From assembly GCA_963709155.1 (NCBI GenBank), contig CAVPVD010000010.1:930001-994000 (forward strand): a DNA stretch of 64,000 nt, given 5' to 3'. The notes under the pieces were generated by a model that saw only the letters and a list, made by a program, of their open reading frames with translations, ran no database searches and was not told where the DNA came from. Numbering within the stretch: position 1 is the stretch's first letter; every line of letters starts with the position of its first letter. This document shows positions 17,714 through 27,800 of the stretch, in pieces. The stretch comes from Bog-159 sp963709155 (GTDB lineage: Bacteria; Acidobacteriota; Terriglobia; Bryobacterales; Bryobacteraceae). The position numbers and the translations under genes are program-made.

Positions 17714-17743
17714 CGGCCGCTACATCGGGCGGAGAATAGAATC

Positions 17744-19861
17744 ATGAGCCTAAATCGCCGCGACTTTATGGTGGTGCCGGCGGCCACCGTAGCCGCTTCC
17801 CTATTCGCCGCCGAGCCGGCCGTGCCGTGGCAAAGGAAAATCCGTCGAGTCGGCCAGACCAACATGACCGAACACGATCCCGCGGTGCTCGACGTTGCGC
17901 AGTGGGCAGAATACTGGGCCAGCCTGAAGGTGGACGCCGTACTGGTCAGCGTCACTGGCATTCTCGCGTTTTATCAGACCAAGGTGCCGTACCACCGGAA
18001 GGGCAAGTTCCTTGGCGACCGGGATTTCTTCGGGCAGTGTTGTGCAGCCGCGAAGAATCGGGGGCTGCACGTGATCGCGCGCATGAGTCCGGACCTGAAT
18101 TGGGAGGACGCGGTGAACGCCCACCCGGACTGGTTCCAACGGGACGAGCAGGGTAATGCCGTACACCACGGCGAAGACGCCAGGTTGTTTCGCACCTGCA
18201 TGTTTACGGCTTACATGACCGATTACGTCCCGGCGATCATGCGAGAGATCAACTCGCTCTATGATGTCAACGGCATGTACACGAACGCGTGGCCGCCCCT
18301 GGGCTCACTGCCTGTCTGCCATTGCAGCCAATGCAAGGACCTCCCGCCCGTAGGAACGGTTGATTACTGGGAGAAATTCAACGACCGCATCATGTATCTC
18401 TGGAAACTCTACGACTCCATCGCGAAAGAGAAGAAGCAGACGAACTTCTACTTCGGCAATCTGGGCGGTGGCATTCACAGCGCGGCGGATTTGGTTAACC
18501 TGGGCGAGGTCTGCGAGTGGTTCCAATGTGACAACCAGGGCCGCGGGGGAGACGATACGCCAATCTGGGGCTGCGCCTTGCAGGGCCGCGTGGCCAACTC
18601 GGTGCAGAAAGGCAAGATGGTCACCAACGTGACAGGGGCCTGGTCCACCGGCAGACCGCGCTGGCGGAACGTCTACAAGTCGCAGCAGGAAGAACAGATG
18701 TGGTTCGACGAAACACTGGCATCGGGAATGGTGCCGTATCACCACATCATCGGCGGCGAGAATGGGATGGGAGAGGACCGCCGCTGGCTGGAGCCTGCGC
18801 ACAAGTACTTTGACTGGATGGCCAAGCACGACGTCCATTTCAGGAACAAGCGCTCGATTGCGAATCTGGGCGTAGTCATGGGCCAGCGAACCCACCTCTT
18901 TTACACCCCTCCACACGGCGCACTCATGCGGGAGTACATGGACGGGATGTACTATGCGCTGCTTGAAGGCCGCTTCCTTTTCGATTTCGTGCACGAGGAC
19001 CAATTGACGCCTGAGAAGTTGGCCAAGTATGCCGCGCTGCTGATGCCGAACACCGCATTGCTAAGCGACTCGCAGTGCAGGCAATTGCGGGCCTATGTCG
19101 ACGCGGGAGGATCGCTGCTGGCCACGTTTGAAACCAGCCTGTACACCGAGCGCAATCAACGGCGGTCCGATTTCGGCTTGGCCGATGTGTTTGGTATTCG
19201 CAAGAATGGCGACATCATCGGCACGCTCGGCAACGGGTATCTCGCGCGCATTGAGAGGCAGCACGAGATTCTCAGCGGCTTTTCGGGTACCAACTGGCTG
19301 CCGGGTGCGGAGAATCGCATACCCGTGGCTCCCGTAGGGGACCCCTTGCTGACCGTGGTTCCCGGCTTCGTGGCGTATCCGCCAGAATTGTCGTATCCCG
19401 TACAGGCGCGAACCGATGAGCCCGCTATCGTGGTCCGGCGAAAGGGTGCTAGCCGACTGGTGTACTTTCCAGGGGATGTCGAGCGCACGATGTGGCGTTC
19501 CGGGCACACGGATCTCGCACGGCTGCTCCGGAACTCTATCCGCTGGGTTGCGGGAGGCGCCGCACCAGTTACAATCCAAGGAGACGGTGTGATCGAAGCC
19601 TTCGCATGGGAAACGCAGGCGGGCTTCGCGGTGCACATCCTCAATTACACGAATCCTGCCATGCATCGGGGATGGATACGGCAGTTCTATCCCCTCGGCG
19701 GCCAGAAGGTGAGGATGTCACTCCCGCGGGGCAGGCGGGTGACGCGCGTCGAACTGTTGCGGGCCGAAACGGACATCCCGTTTACCGGGGGCGGCGACGC
19801 CATTGAGTTTACGATTCCCGGAGTCCTGGATTACGAAGTAGCAGCGCTGTATTCCGCATGA
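17744..19861 (+). CDS. Exported GHL6-like glycoside hydrolase with beta-galactosidase-trimerisation-like domain
   Basis: A 705-residue protein with a Tat-like signal (NRRDFM, then a hydrophobic stretch ending FAAEP). Residues of about 35-330 resemble the hypothetical glycosyl hydrolase 6 (GHL6) TIM barrel, with VIARMSPDLNWEDAVNAHPD and a CxxC pair near residue 190. Residues of about 380-590 look like the class I glutamine-amidotransferase-like trimerisation domain of GH42-type enzymes (LLMPNTALLSDSQCRQLRAY, then VDAGGSLLATFE). A small beta domain ends the protein. Substrate and catalytic residues are not established for this group. The stop overlaps the GH5 gene by 4 bp (ATGA). Confidence 0.8.
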   Translation: MSLNRRDFMVVPAATVAASLFAAEPAVPWQRKIRRVGQTNMTEHDPAVLDVAQWAEYWASLKVDAVLVSVTGILAFYQTKVPYHRKGKFLGDRDFFGQCCAAAKNRGLHVIARMSPDLNWEDAVNAHPDWFQRDEQGNAVHHGEDARLFRTCMFTAYMTDYVPAIMREINSLYDVNGMYTNAWPPLGSLPVCHCSQCKDLPPVGTVDYWEKFNDRIMYLWKLYDSIAKEKKQTNFYFGNLGGGIHSAADLVNLGEVCEWFQCDNQGRGGDDTPIWGCALQGRVANSVQKGKMVTNVTGAWSTGRPRWRNVYKSQQEEQMWFDETLASGMVPYHHIIGGENGMGEDRRWLEPAHKYFDWMAKHDVHFRNKRSIANLGVVMGQRTHLFYTPPHGALMREYMDGMYYALLEGRFLFDFVHEDQLTPEKLAKYAALLMPNTALLSDSQCRQLRAYVDAGGSLLATFETSLYTERNQRRSDFGLADVFGIRKNGDIIGTLGNGYLARIERQHEILSGFSGTNWLPGAENRIPVAPVGDPLLTVVPGFVAYPPELSYPVQARTDEPAIVVRRKGASRLVYFPGDVERTMWRSGHTDLARLLRNSIRWVAGGAAPVTIQGDGVIEAFAWETQAGFAVHILNYTNPAMHRGWIRQFYPLGGQKVRMSLPRGRRVTRVELLRAETDIPFTGGGDAIEFTIPGVLDYEVAALYSA

Positions 19862-21033
19862 GCGAACCGTTGAGATCGATGACCGACGCCATACTCATTG
19901 TCCTGGTGCTCATCTGTGCGCCCGGGAAGGCGCAGGCGCTCGAATCGCCTCTTCACACCGCGAATCATTGGATCGTGGATGCCAAGGGCCGCCGCGTCAA
20001 ACTGGCGGGGGTGAATTGGTACGGTGCGGATAACGAGGAGTTCTCGGTGGGGGGCCTGGCTTATCGCCCGCTCGCCGCAATCGTACACCAGGTTAAGGCG
20101 ATGGGCTTTAACAGCGTCCGCATCCCTTGGTCGAACGAACTCGTGGAAACCAACCCGGTGGTGCCGGACTACGCCCTCGCAGCGAATCCCGCACTGAAGG
20201 GAAAGCACGCGCTGGAGGTTCTGGATCTGACCATCGATACGCTTGCCGGGGAGGGCGTATATGTGATCCTCGACAATCATGTCAGCCGTGCCGACTGGTG
20301 CTGTTATAAGGACGACGGCAACGCACTCTGGCACAGCCCTGCATATCCGGAAGAACGCTGGCTCGCGGACTGGCGCTTCATGGCACGGCGCTACAAGCAT
20401 CAACCGGCCGTCATCGGCGCGGACCTGCGAAACGAACTGCGCTTCGGCGCCGTTTGGGGCGGCCCGGACCCAGCGCTCGACTGGCACGCCGCCGCCGAGC
20501 GCGGAGGCAACGCAGTCCTCGCCGAGAATCCGGACCTTCTCATCTTCGTCGAGGGCATCGACTACGCTCTGGACCTCAGCGGCATCGTTCGGCTGCCGGT
20601 GAAGCTGGATGTGCCAAACCGGTTGGTTTACTCGGCCCATGACTATCCATTCAGTCACAAGGGCATTCGAACGTACGACGATTACGTAAAACTGGTGCAA
20701 TCAAAATGGGCATTTCTACGGCAAGAATCCGACGCGCCGCTGTGGATCGGCGAGTTTGGAACCTGCCAGGAGCCACGCTGTCTGGATAGTTCCGATCCGA
20801 AGCAGGAAGGCTTCTGGTTTCGCAACTTCATCCGCTTTCTTCGCGAGACCGATCTGGACTGGTGCTATTGGCCGCTCAACGGGACTCAGCTCAGCGGACA
20901 CACCCGGAAGTTCGGCGACTTGGAGGACTACGGGGTGCTCAACCGTGCCTACAACGGCCCGGCGTCAGAAGAGATGTTGCGGCTGTTACAGAGCGTTCAG
21001 CGTCCGGCTGGCGCCGGCAAGCGGCTGCAATAA
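19858..21033 (+). CDS. Glycoside hydrolase family 5 (cellulase-like), exported
   Basis: A 391-residue GH5-type TIM barrel behind an N-terminal hydrophobic signal (ILIVLVLICAPGKAQA). Catalytic residues are visible: the acid/base Glu193 in ADLRNE after strand 4 and the nucleophile Glu299 in WIGEFGT after strand 7. VRIPWSNE and VILDNH supply further conserved active-site positions. GH5 includes endoglucanases, mannanases and related enzymes; the subfamily cannot be called by eye. ATGA coupling to the GHL6-like gene suggests the two work on the same glycan. It is convergent with the VCBS/TPR gene 8 bp downstream. Confidence 0.88.
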   Translation: MSEPLRSMTDAILIVLVLICAPGKAQALESPLHTANHWIVDAKGRRVKLAGVNWYGADNEEFSVGGLAYRPLAAIVHQVKAMGFNSVRIPWSNELVETNPVVPDYALAANPALKGKHALEVLDLTIDTLAGEGVYVILDNHVSRADWCCYKDDGNALWHSPAYPEERWLADWRFMARRYKHQPAVIGADLRNELRFGAVWGGPDPALDWHAAAERGGNAVLAENPDLLIFVEGIDYALDLSGIVRLPVKLDVPNRLVYSAHDYPFSHKGIRTYDDYVKLVQSKWAFLRQESDAPLWIGEFGTCQEPRCLDSSDPKQEGFWFRNFIRFLRETDLDWCYWPLNGTQLSGHTRKFGDLEDYGVLNRAYNGPASEEMLRLLQSVQRPAGAGKRLQ

Positions 21034-21041
21034 ATACAAAA

Positions 21042-24000
21042 TCACCGCAGTTGCTCAAGGGCCTGCTGGGCCTGCGCATCGCCGGGATGCTGTTTCAGCA
21101 ATTCCATGAGCACGGCACGGGCTTTTTCCGGAGCCGCCTCCAAACTGTACACACGCGCCAGGTTCAGGTATGACTGTGCAAACCCCGGCGCAGCCTTAAT
21201 ACACCGCTCAAACATGGCCACTGCTTCGTCGCGGCGCTGGGTTCGCAGGTACAGCACACCGAGATTACTTAGAGCTTCTGGGTAAACCGGACGAAGCGCT
21301 AGAGCCTTTTGCAAATAGTCATAGGCGCGGGCCGGATCGTCCGTCTGCGCAAACACCATCGCCAGGTTGTAGTTCGCCTCGGGATCCGCCGGCCGGGCTG
21401 CCAATGCGCGCTCCAGCGTGGCCCGCGCTTCGTCCCAGCGCCTTTGCACGCGGTACGCGTTGCCCAGGTTTTCGAGCGCGATCCAGTAATCCGGACTGAC
21501 ACGTAGGGCTTGCTGAAAGTTGGAGACCGCATCGTCCATGCGTCCCTCGCGAGTCGCCAGCAGGCCGAGATTATTCCATGCGTTGGGCATGGTATCCGGA
21601 TAACTCGCGTGGCGCTTTACGGTGCGCTCGAAGCTGTCTCGCGCCTCGCGCGTCTTATCCTGTTTCAAATAGACGCTGCCCAGTCCGTAACAGGCCTCCG
21701 CGCTCGACGGATCGTCGCGGAGGGCCAGCCGGAACGCCGTCCCGGCCTGGTCGAAATAGCCGCGCTGAAAAAAAGCCGAGCCCAGGGAGAGCGAGTTTCG
21801 CCCGAATTCGTATGTCTCCGTCACTCCGCGGAACGGCAGCGCCTCCGCCAGGCGATCCGCCGGCGTCCGCGGAATCCGGCGCACATCTTCGCCCACCTGG
21901 GCCGGCGACACCGGACCACGGTAGACTCGGACGATGTCCCCACGCTCGTCGATGAGAAAAGATGTCGGAAGGACTAGGTCGCGATGCCGGTCGTACAAGT
22001 AGCGGTACAGAATGTTATAAGTGGCGGTCAGATCGTCCGCGTCGTTCACGGGTATGCTGAGTAGCTGGACGCCGGGCACCGCCCAGTCTGCGCGTGTTGT
22101 GTCCCGAGCGCCCGCTGCGCGGAATTCGAGAAGCGCCGCCTTGCCCCGGATCGCGGCAGGTGGCAGCGAAGGGGCGCTCACGGGCGAAAGGAGCCATGTT
22201 TCAACCGTCGCCGGGAGCCTTTCCCCGGCTGCTACAGGCGAAGCGCCCTGCAGGACAGGCGGGGCTCGGAACGGTTCCAGGCGGGACGGGGCGGCGCCCT
22301 CCTCAATCCACACCCTGCGGTTGAGCGGCAAATCCGGGACCTCCTGGATCAGGCCGCTCGGCCAACGGATGGCGGCCTTAACAGGACCCTTGGCCGGCCC
22401 CAAGCCAAAGAAAACCTCCTTGCTGTGCTGGGAAAGGAAGCCCGATCCCGCTTGCAGCGTTTTGGTCTGGCGCCCAGATTCCGTCTCCACCGTGACCATC
22501 GCGCCGATCGCGTCGCGATTACTCTTCGAGCCGCGCAGCCGGAAAACGATGGACGGCGGCAATCCTTCCAGGACACTTTTCAGCAGCCGTAATTGCGGCG
22601 CGCTGCGATTCTTCAGGAACAATTCCTGCCGCCCGTCATGATCGAAATCCGCCAGGGCGAACGATCTGCCATCTTCGATGAAATCCAGGCCCACCGCGCC
22701 CGAGACGTCGGAAAACGTGCCGTCCCGGTTGTTTGCATAAAAAACGTTGCGTTCAAACCCGCTCCATGTGTAGTCGGCCCGGATCAACTCGTTGATCGCG
22801 GTCCAGCCCTGCTCGTAGTCGGGCGACGCTTTAGCATCCGCGGGTGATTTCGCCACCACCTGGCGCCAGAAGAAACTGTTCAAATCGTCGCGGACCGGTC
22901 CCGATAACATCCCGTTCGCAATATAGATATCCTGGAAGCCGTCGTGATCGAAGTCCCATGCGTCGCTCGACCACGACCATCGGCCCATGCCGGCTTGCGC
23001 GACCGTCGTGGAATCCTGGAACACCGCGCCCCGGTTCCGGAACAACGAATTGCCCATGGCGTGCTTGCGATAGAGCGTACGGGTCGCTTCCGGTGCGCCG
23101 GCTTGAAAAGCATCCTGCATGGAGATGCGCTCGCCGGCGGCCGTCCACATGTTCCCGACGTAGAGATCCTGGGCGCCATCGTTGTCGTAGTCCAGCCAGG
23201 CGACGCTCATGCCCGCGCCTACATCCTCGACGCCCGCCTCGGCTGCGATGTCGGTAAAGGTGCCGTCGCCATTGTTGCGATATAAGTTCTTTCGCCCGAA
23301 ATCGTTCACCACATACAAATCGGGCCATCCATCGCCGTTCGAATCACCCCAGCCGCAACAAAAGCTATAACGCGTGTTGTTTCGATTGAGCCCAGTTTCC
23401 TCGGTCACATCGCGAAACGTGCCGTCTCCGTGGTTGCGCATCAGGAAGTTGGGCGGCCCATTTTCAGCGGCATAATAAGGAACCGGATACTTGTATTGAT
23501 CCGTGCCTTGGTAATACGCGTACAGGCAGAAGTAAATATCCAGCAGGCCGTCGCGATCGAAATCGGCCGCGGCCGCTCCCGTAAAGGTACCCTGCGGGGG
23601 ATTCGCGAAATGAAACGCATCGTGCGCGCGGCGGAACCTGCCGCCACCCTGGTTCAGGAAGAGCAGGGGGCCGTTGGCCCGTACCACCACCAGGTCCTGC
23701 CGTCCATCGTTGTCGAAATCGGCGATGAGCGCGCACACCGTGTTCTCCAATATCCCGACTCCCGATGCCTCGGTGATGTCCGCAAACGTTCCGTCGCCCC
23801 GGTTCCGATACAGCCGGTTCGGAAGCCCGGCTGGCTGGCAGACGTAGAGATCGTCGAATCCGTCGCCGGAGATGTCGCCGGCGGACACCCCGTTGTGGCC
23901 GTAAATGTCGATGCCGGAGGCGCCGTCGAGTACGGTGCGCCAGTAATCGACGCCGTGCAGCAACTGCCGGGAGTATGAAGGATTGCCACCAAAGGCGTGC

Positions 24001-24713
24001 GTGGTGATATCGGCATACCAGGGCGCGGCAGCCCGGCAGCGGATTTCATCCTGTATGCGCCAGCGCCGCAGCCGGCACACGCCCGGCTGTCCGCCCGACG
24101 GCGGGTTTTCCCACTCGAGATTCCATGCGCCGGTGCGCTGCTCGCGGTGGAACCCCGTGCCGGTTCCCACGATTTCGTAGCGCACCCGCGTCTGGAGGCC
24201 CCCAGGCGCCGTGTCGATCCGCGTCACCTGGAATTCGGCCGTCGAAATCTTTGTGTAGCCGGCGAATTCGAGCTGCAGCTCCCGCAGAAAATCCTGCGCC
24301 CCTTGTGAAGTCTGCGGCGCAAAGGACAAGCGGCGAACCTCCAGCGCGGGCCCCGGCCGCATGACGCGGGATGCGGCCGGCCGCGGCGGAGCGCCCTGAA
24401 ACCCAGGAGCGAGAGCTTTCCCAACGGCCGCCATATTCCGTGGCGATTCGATCAGCGCCGCACTCCACTGTTCCAGAATGGCGGCCACCCGGTCGTGCTC
24501 TTTTTCGCTTGGAAAATCGTCGAGGGCCGCGTCCACTTTGGCCCGCACGGCGTCCAGGGGCGTCTCCAGGCGATAGCGGGGGTGCAGATGAAACTCGCCC
24601 ACTGGGGATGGGCCCTGCGCAGCCAACGGACTCCCGCGCAAAAGCAGCCCCGCGGCGGCGTGGCTGGATTTGATCAGAAAACTGCGTCTTCGAACGTCGC
24701 CTATGCCGCTCAC
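21042..24713 (-). CDS. FG-GAP/VCBS - ASPIC/UnbV - thioredoxin-like - TPR protein
   Basis: A 1223-residue exported protein. A Tat-like RRRSFLIK signal opens it. Residues of about 270-690 hold VCBS/FG-GAP repeats with calcium-binding-like DxDxDG variants (ADFDNDGRQDL, ADFDRDGLLDI, LDYDNDGAQDL). Residues of about 720-800 match ASPIC/UnbV (AIRWPSGLIQEV). Residues of about 855-960 look like a TlpA/thioredoxin fold with a conserved VLPTSFLIDERG but no CxxC, so it is probably redox-inactive. At least six TPRs form residues 985-1223. CRTAC1-like proteins of this type are common in Acidobacteriota and are thought to bind proteins or glycans at the surface. It is divergent from the TonB-dependent receptor, with 147 bp between the starts. 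Confidence 0.88.
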   Translation of the reverse strand: MSGIGDVRRRSFLIKSSHAAAGLLLRGSPLAAQGPSPVGEFHLHPRYRLETPLDAVRAKVDAALDDFPSEKEHDRVAAILEQWSAALIESPRNMAAVGKALAPGFQGAPPRPAASRVMRPGPALEVRRLSFAPQTSQGAQDFLRELQLEFAGYTKISTAEFQVTRIDTAPGGLQTRVRYEIVGTGTGFHREQRTGAWNLEWENPPSGGQPGVCRLRRWRIQDEIRCRAAAPWYADITTHAFGGNPSYSRQLLHGVDYWRTVLDGASGIDIYGHNGVSAGDISGDGFDDLYVCQPAGLPNRLYRNRGDGTFADITEASGVGILENTVCALIADFDNDGRQDLVVVRANGPLLFLNQGGGRFRRAHDAFHFANPPQGTFTGAAAADFDRDGLLDIYFCLYAYYQGTDQYKYPVPYYAAENGPPNFLMRNHGDGTFRDVTEETGLNRNNTRYSFCCGWGDSNGDGWPDLYVVNDFGRKNLYRNNGDGTFTDIAAEAGVEDVGAGMSVAWLDYDNDGAQDLYVGNMWTAAGERISMQDAFQAGAPEATRTLYRKHAMGNSLFRNRGAVFQDSTTVAQAGMGRWSWSSDAWDFDHDGFQDIYIANGMLSGPVRDDLNSFFWRQVVAKSPADAKASPDYEQGWTAINELIRADYTWSGFERNVFYANNRDGTFSDVSGAVGLDFIEDGRSFALADFDHDGRQELFLKNRSAPQLRLLKSVLEGLPPSIVFRLRGSKSNRDAIGAMVTVETESGRQTKTLQAGSGFLSQHSKEVFFGLGPAKGPVKAAIRWPSGLIQEVPDLPLNRRVWIEEGAAPSRLEPFRAPPVLQGASPVAAGERLPATVETWLLSPVSAPSLPPAAIRGKAALLEFRAAGARDTTRADWAVPGVQLLSIPVNDADDLTATYNILYRYLYDRHRDLVLPTSFLIDERGDIVRVYRGPVSPAQVGEDVRRIPRTPADRLAEALPFRGVTETYEFGRNSLSLGSAFFQRGYFDQAGTAFRLALRDDPSSAEACYGLGSVYLKQDKTREARDSFERTVKRHASYPDTMPNAWNNLGLLATREGRMDDAVSNFQQALRVSPDYWIALENLGNAYRVQRRWDEARATLERALAARPADPEANYNLAMVFAQTDDPARAYDYLQKALALRPVYPEALSNLGVLYLRTQRRDEAVAMFERCIKAAPGFAQSYLNLARVYSLEAAPEKARAVLMELLKQHPGDAQAQQALEQLR

Positions 24714-24780
24714 GTCGGAAATTAGAATCTACCACGGACAGTGCGTTTCCGCGGCTGCCGACACCGGGCCGGTAGACCGC

Positions 24781-24809
24781 TTGCACGCGCCGGTGATTGG
24801 CAGTAGAAT
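24781..24809 (+). promoter_or_regulatory. Putative sigma-70-type promoter of the TonB-dependent receptor gene
   Basis: TTGCAC (24781-24786) and TAGAAT (24804-24809) are separated by 17 bp. The -10 box matches 5 of 6 consensus bases and the -35 box only the TTG. The leader to the ATG at 24861 would be about 45 nt and contains GGGAGGAG. Confidence 0.42.
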
Positions 24810-24860
24810 GTTCGGAACTCGCAAGCAATTTGAAAACTGCGGATAAAGGGAGGAGTCTCA

Positions 24861-27800
24861 ATGCACCTTCGAGTCACGATCGCGCTTCTCACAGTGGCAT
24901 GCCTGGCGGCTATCGTTCCGCTGTACGGCCAGAATCGAGGATCGATTACAGGAACGGTCCGGGACGCCACCGGCGCGGTGCTTCCCGGCGCCGACGTAGC
25001 CGTGAGCGATGTCGGCACGGGCGTCACATTGAAAACGTCTACGAATTCGGGCGGCGACTACCTCGTGGCGGGGCTACCCGCGGCCACCTACAACCTGAAG
25101 ATCACGGCCAGTGGATTCAAGGCTTTTGAGGCCGCCGGCATTGTGCTGCCGGTGGGCGAGAAGATGCGCGTCGACGCCAGCCTTGAGGTGGGGCAGATTA
25201 CCAGCGAAATCAGCGTGCAAGGCACGGCCGTGGCGCAAGTCGAAACCCAGTCCTCGGAACTCTCGGGCGTGGTCACCGGAAAGGAGATCAGCCAACTGGT
25301 GCTCAACGGCCGCAATTTCACGCAATTGATCACCCTGGTTCCCGGCGTCAGCAATCAGACCGGCCAGGACGAAGGCGTCGTCGGTGTCGCCGGCAACGTC
25401 TCCTATAGCGTCAACGGCGGCCGCGTCGAATACAACAATTGGGAGATCGACGGCGGCGACAACATGGATAACGGGAGCAACGACACGCTGAACGTCTACC
25501 CGAACGTGGATGCCATTGCCGAGGTGAAGGTCTTGACCTCCAACTACGGCGCGCAATACGGCAGAAACGGATCGGGCACCGTCGAAACGGTGACCAAATC
25601 GGGCACCCGGGACTTCCATGGAGACGTGTTCGAATTCCTGCGCAACGACGACTTCAATGCGCGCAACTATTTCTCCTACACGCCCCCTCTCGTGCCTGAA
25701 TACAAAAAGAACGACTTCGGCGGCACCATCGGCGGTCCCGTATACATTCCGCACCTCTACAACACGAAGAAAGAGAAGACGTTCTTCTTCTTTTCGGAGG
25801 AAGTGCGGCGGGAAATCGTTCCGGGCGGAATCTTCACCGGCCAGGTTCCCTCCGCGCAAGAGCGCCTAGGGAATTTCTCCGACGTCTGCCCGGCGGCCAG
25901 TCTTTCCTCTGTCGTGGACACGACCGATTACCCCGATTGTCCCGTGAACCCCGCCACTGGGTCGTACTATCCGAATAATACGGTTCCCGTGGATCACAAC
26001 GCCAAAGACCTGCTGGCGCTGCTGCCGGCCGCCAATCTGCCCAACAACTATTACAGCGCCTCGCCGGCCCTGCCCACGCATTGGCACGAAGAGTTGTTCC
26101 GCATCGATCAGAACTTCAGCGACAAGTTCCGGATGTTCTTCCGGTTTATCCACGATTCCTGGAGCCAGACCCAGCCGACTCCAACCTGGGGAAACGGCGC
26201 TTCGTTCCCCACCGTGGAGACCAATTTCGTGGGACCCGGCGTGAGCCTGGTTGCCAACATCACCGCCAATGTATCGCCGACCCTGTTGAACGAATTCACG
26301 TTCAGCTATACCACCGACCACATTTTCCTGAATTCCATCGGACCGGTCGCACGGCCCTCCGACTTCAACATGACCGGCCTGTATAACAACGGGTTCGGCG
26401 GACTTCTTCCGGCCGTTGGGGTGGCCGGGGGCGTCAACTACGATACCGGCGGTTTTGCCCTAGACACCGGATACTTCCCCTGGAATAACGCCAATCCCAC
26501 CTATACCTACAAGGACCAGTTAACTAAGATCATCGGCGGACACAACCTCTATGTGGGCGTTTATTTTGTCGCCGCGGAGAAGAACGAGGAAAACAGCCCG
26601 TACATCCAGGGCATCCTGGGCTTCGACAACACCGATGCGGCCATCAGCACCGGCAACGCCTTCGCCGACATGCTCACCGGCCAGATCGCGAGTTACTATC
26701 AGGTCAATCAAAAGGTCAAGTACTACAACCGTTACAAAGTCGTGGAACCCTACTTCCAGGACGATTGGCATGCCACCAAGCGGCTCACGTTGAACCTGGG
26801 GCTGCGCCTGAGCATGTTCGGGACTTACTACGAGAAGTACCACCAGGCGTATAATTTCGATCCCGCGGCTTACCAGCTCTCCACGGCGCCGCAACTCGAT
26901 ATCGACGGATCGGTTACCGGGCAGGCTGGCGCCATTATCCCCAATACCGGCAATCCCTACGACGGAATCGTGCAGTGCGGCGTGGGCGGCGTTCCCCGCG
27001 GTTGCATGAAGGGCCATCTCTTCAATCCCGCGCCCCGCATCGGCTTCGCCTTCGACCCGTTCGGAAACGGCAAAACGTCGATTCGCGGCGGCTATGGTAT
27101 CTTTTACGAGCACACCAACGGCAACGAAGGCAACAGCGAGTCGCTCGAAGGCAGCGCGCCCCTGGTGCTGGGCTCCACGCAGTACAACATCTCCGGCTAC
27201 ACCAATATCGGCGGCGCCGGCGTGGTCTTCCCGCTGGGCCCCACGTCGATTCCCACGCAGGCGATCTGGCCCTACGTGCAGCAATGGAATCTCAACATCC
27301 AGCGCGAGATCATGAAGGAAACGGTGATGAGCGTCGCCTACGTAGGCAGCAAAGGCACGCACCTCTCGCTACAGCGCGATATCAATCAGCTCTACCCGAT
27401 CTCGCCGTCGCAGAATCCCTACCCGGCAGGCCAGGCCATGACCACTGCCGACTGTAACAACGGCACGGTGAATGGAGTGGCGCCCACCGGCGCCGCCGCC
27501 AACCAGTTCTCGGTCGCCTGCGGAGGGGATGCCGACTTCTATCGCCCCTATCAGGGCTACGGCTCCATCACCTCCCTGGAGCCGCAGGCCAATTCGATTT
27601 ACAACGCCCTCCAGGTTTCGGCGCACCGCCATGTGGGCCGGCTGAGTCTCGACCTGGCCTACACCTGGAGTCACTCCCTGGACGATTCCTCCGATCGCTA
27701 CGACGGAAACTTCGTCAATGCGTACAACCTCGCCCTGACTCGCGCCAGTTCGAACTTCGATCAGCGCCAACTCCTGAACGTCGGCTACGTCTACGATCTG

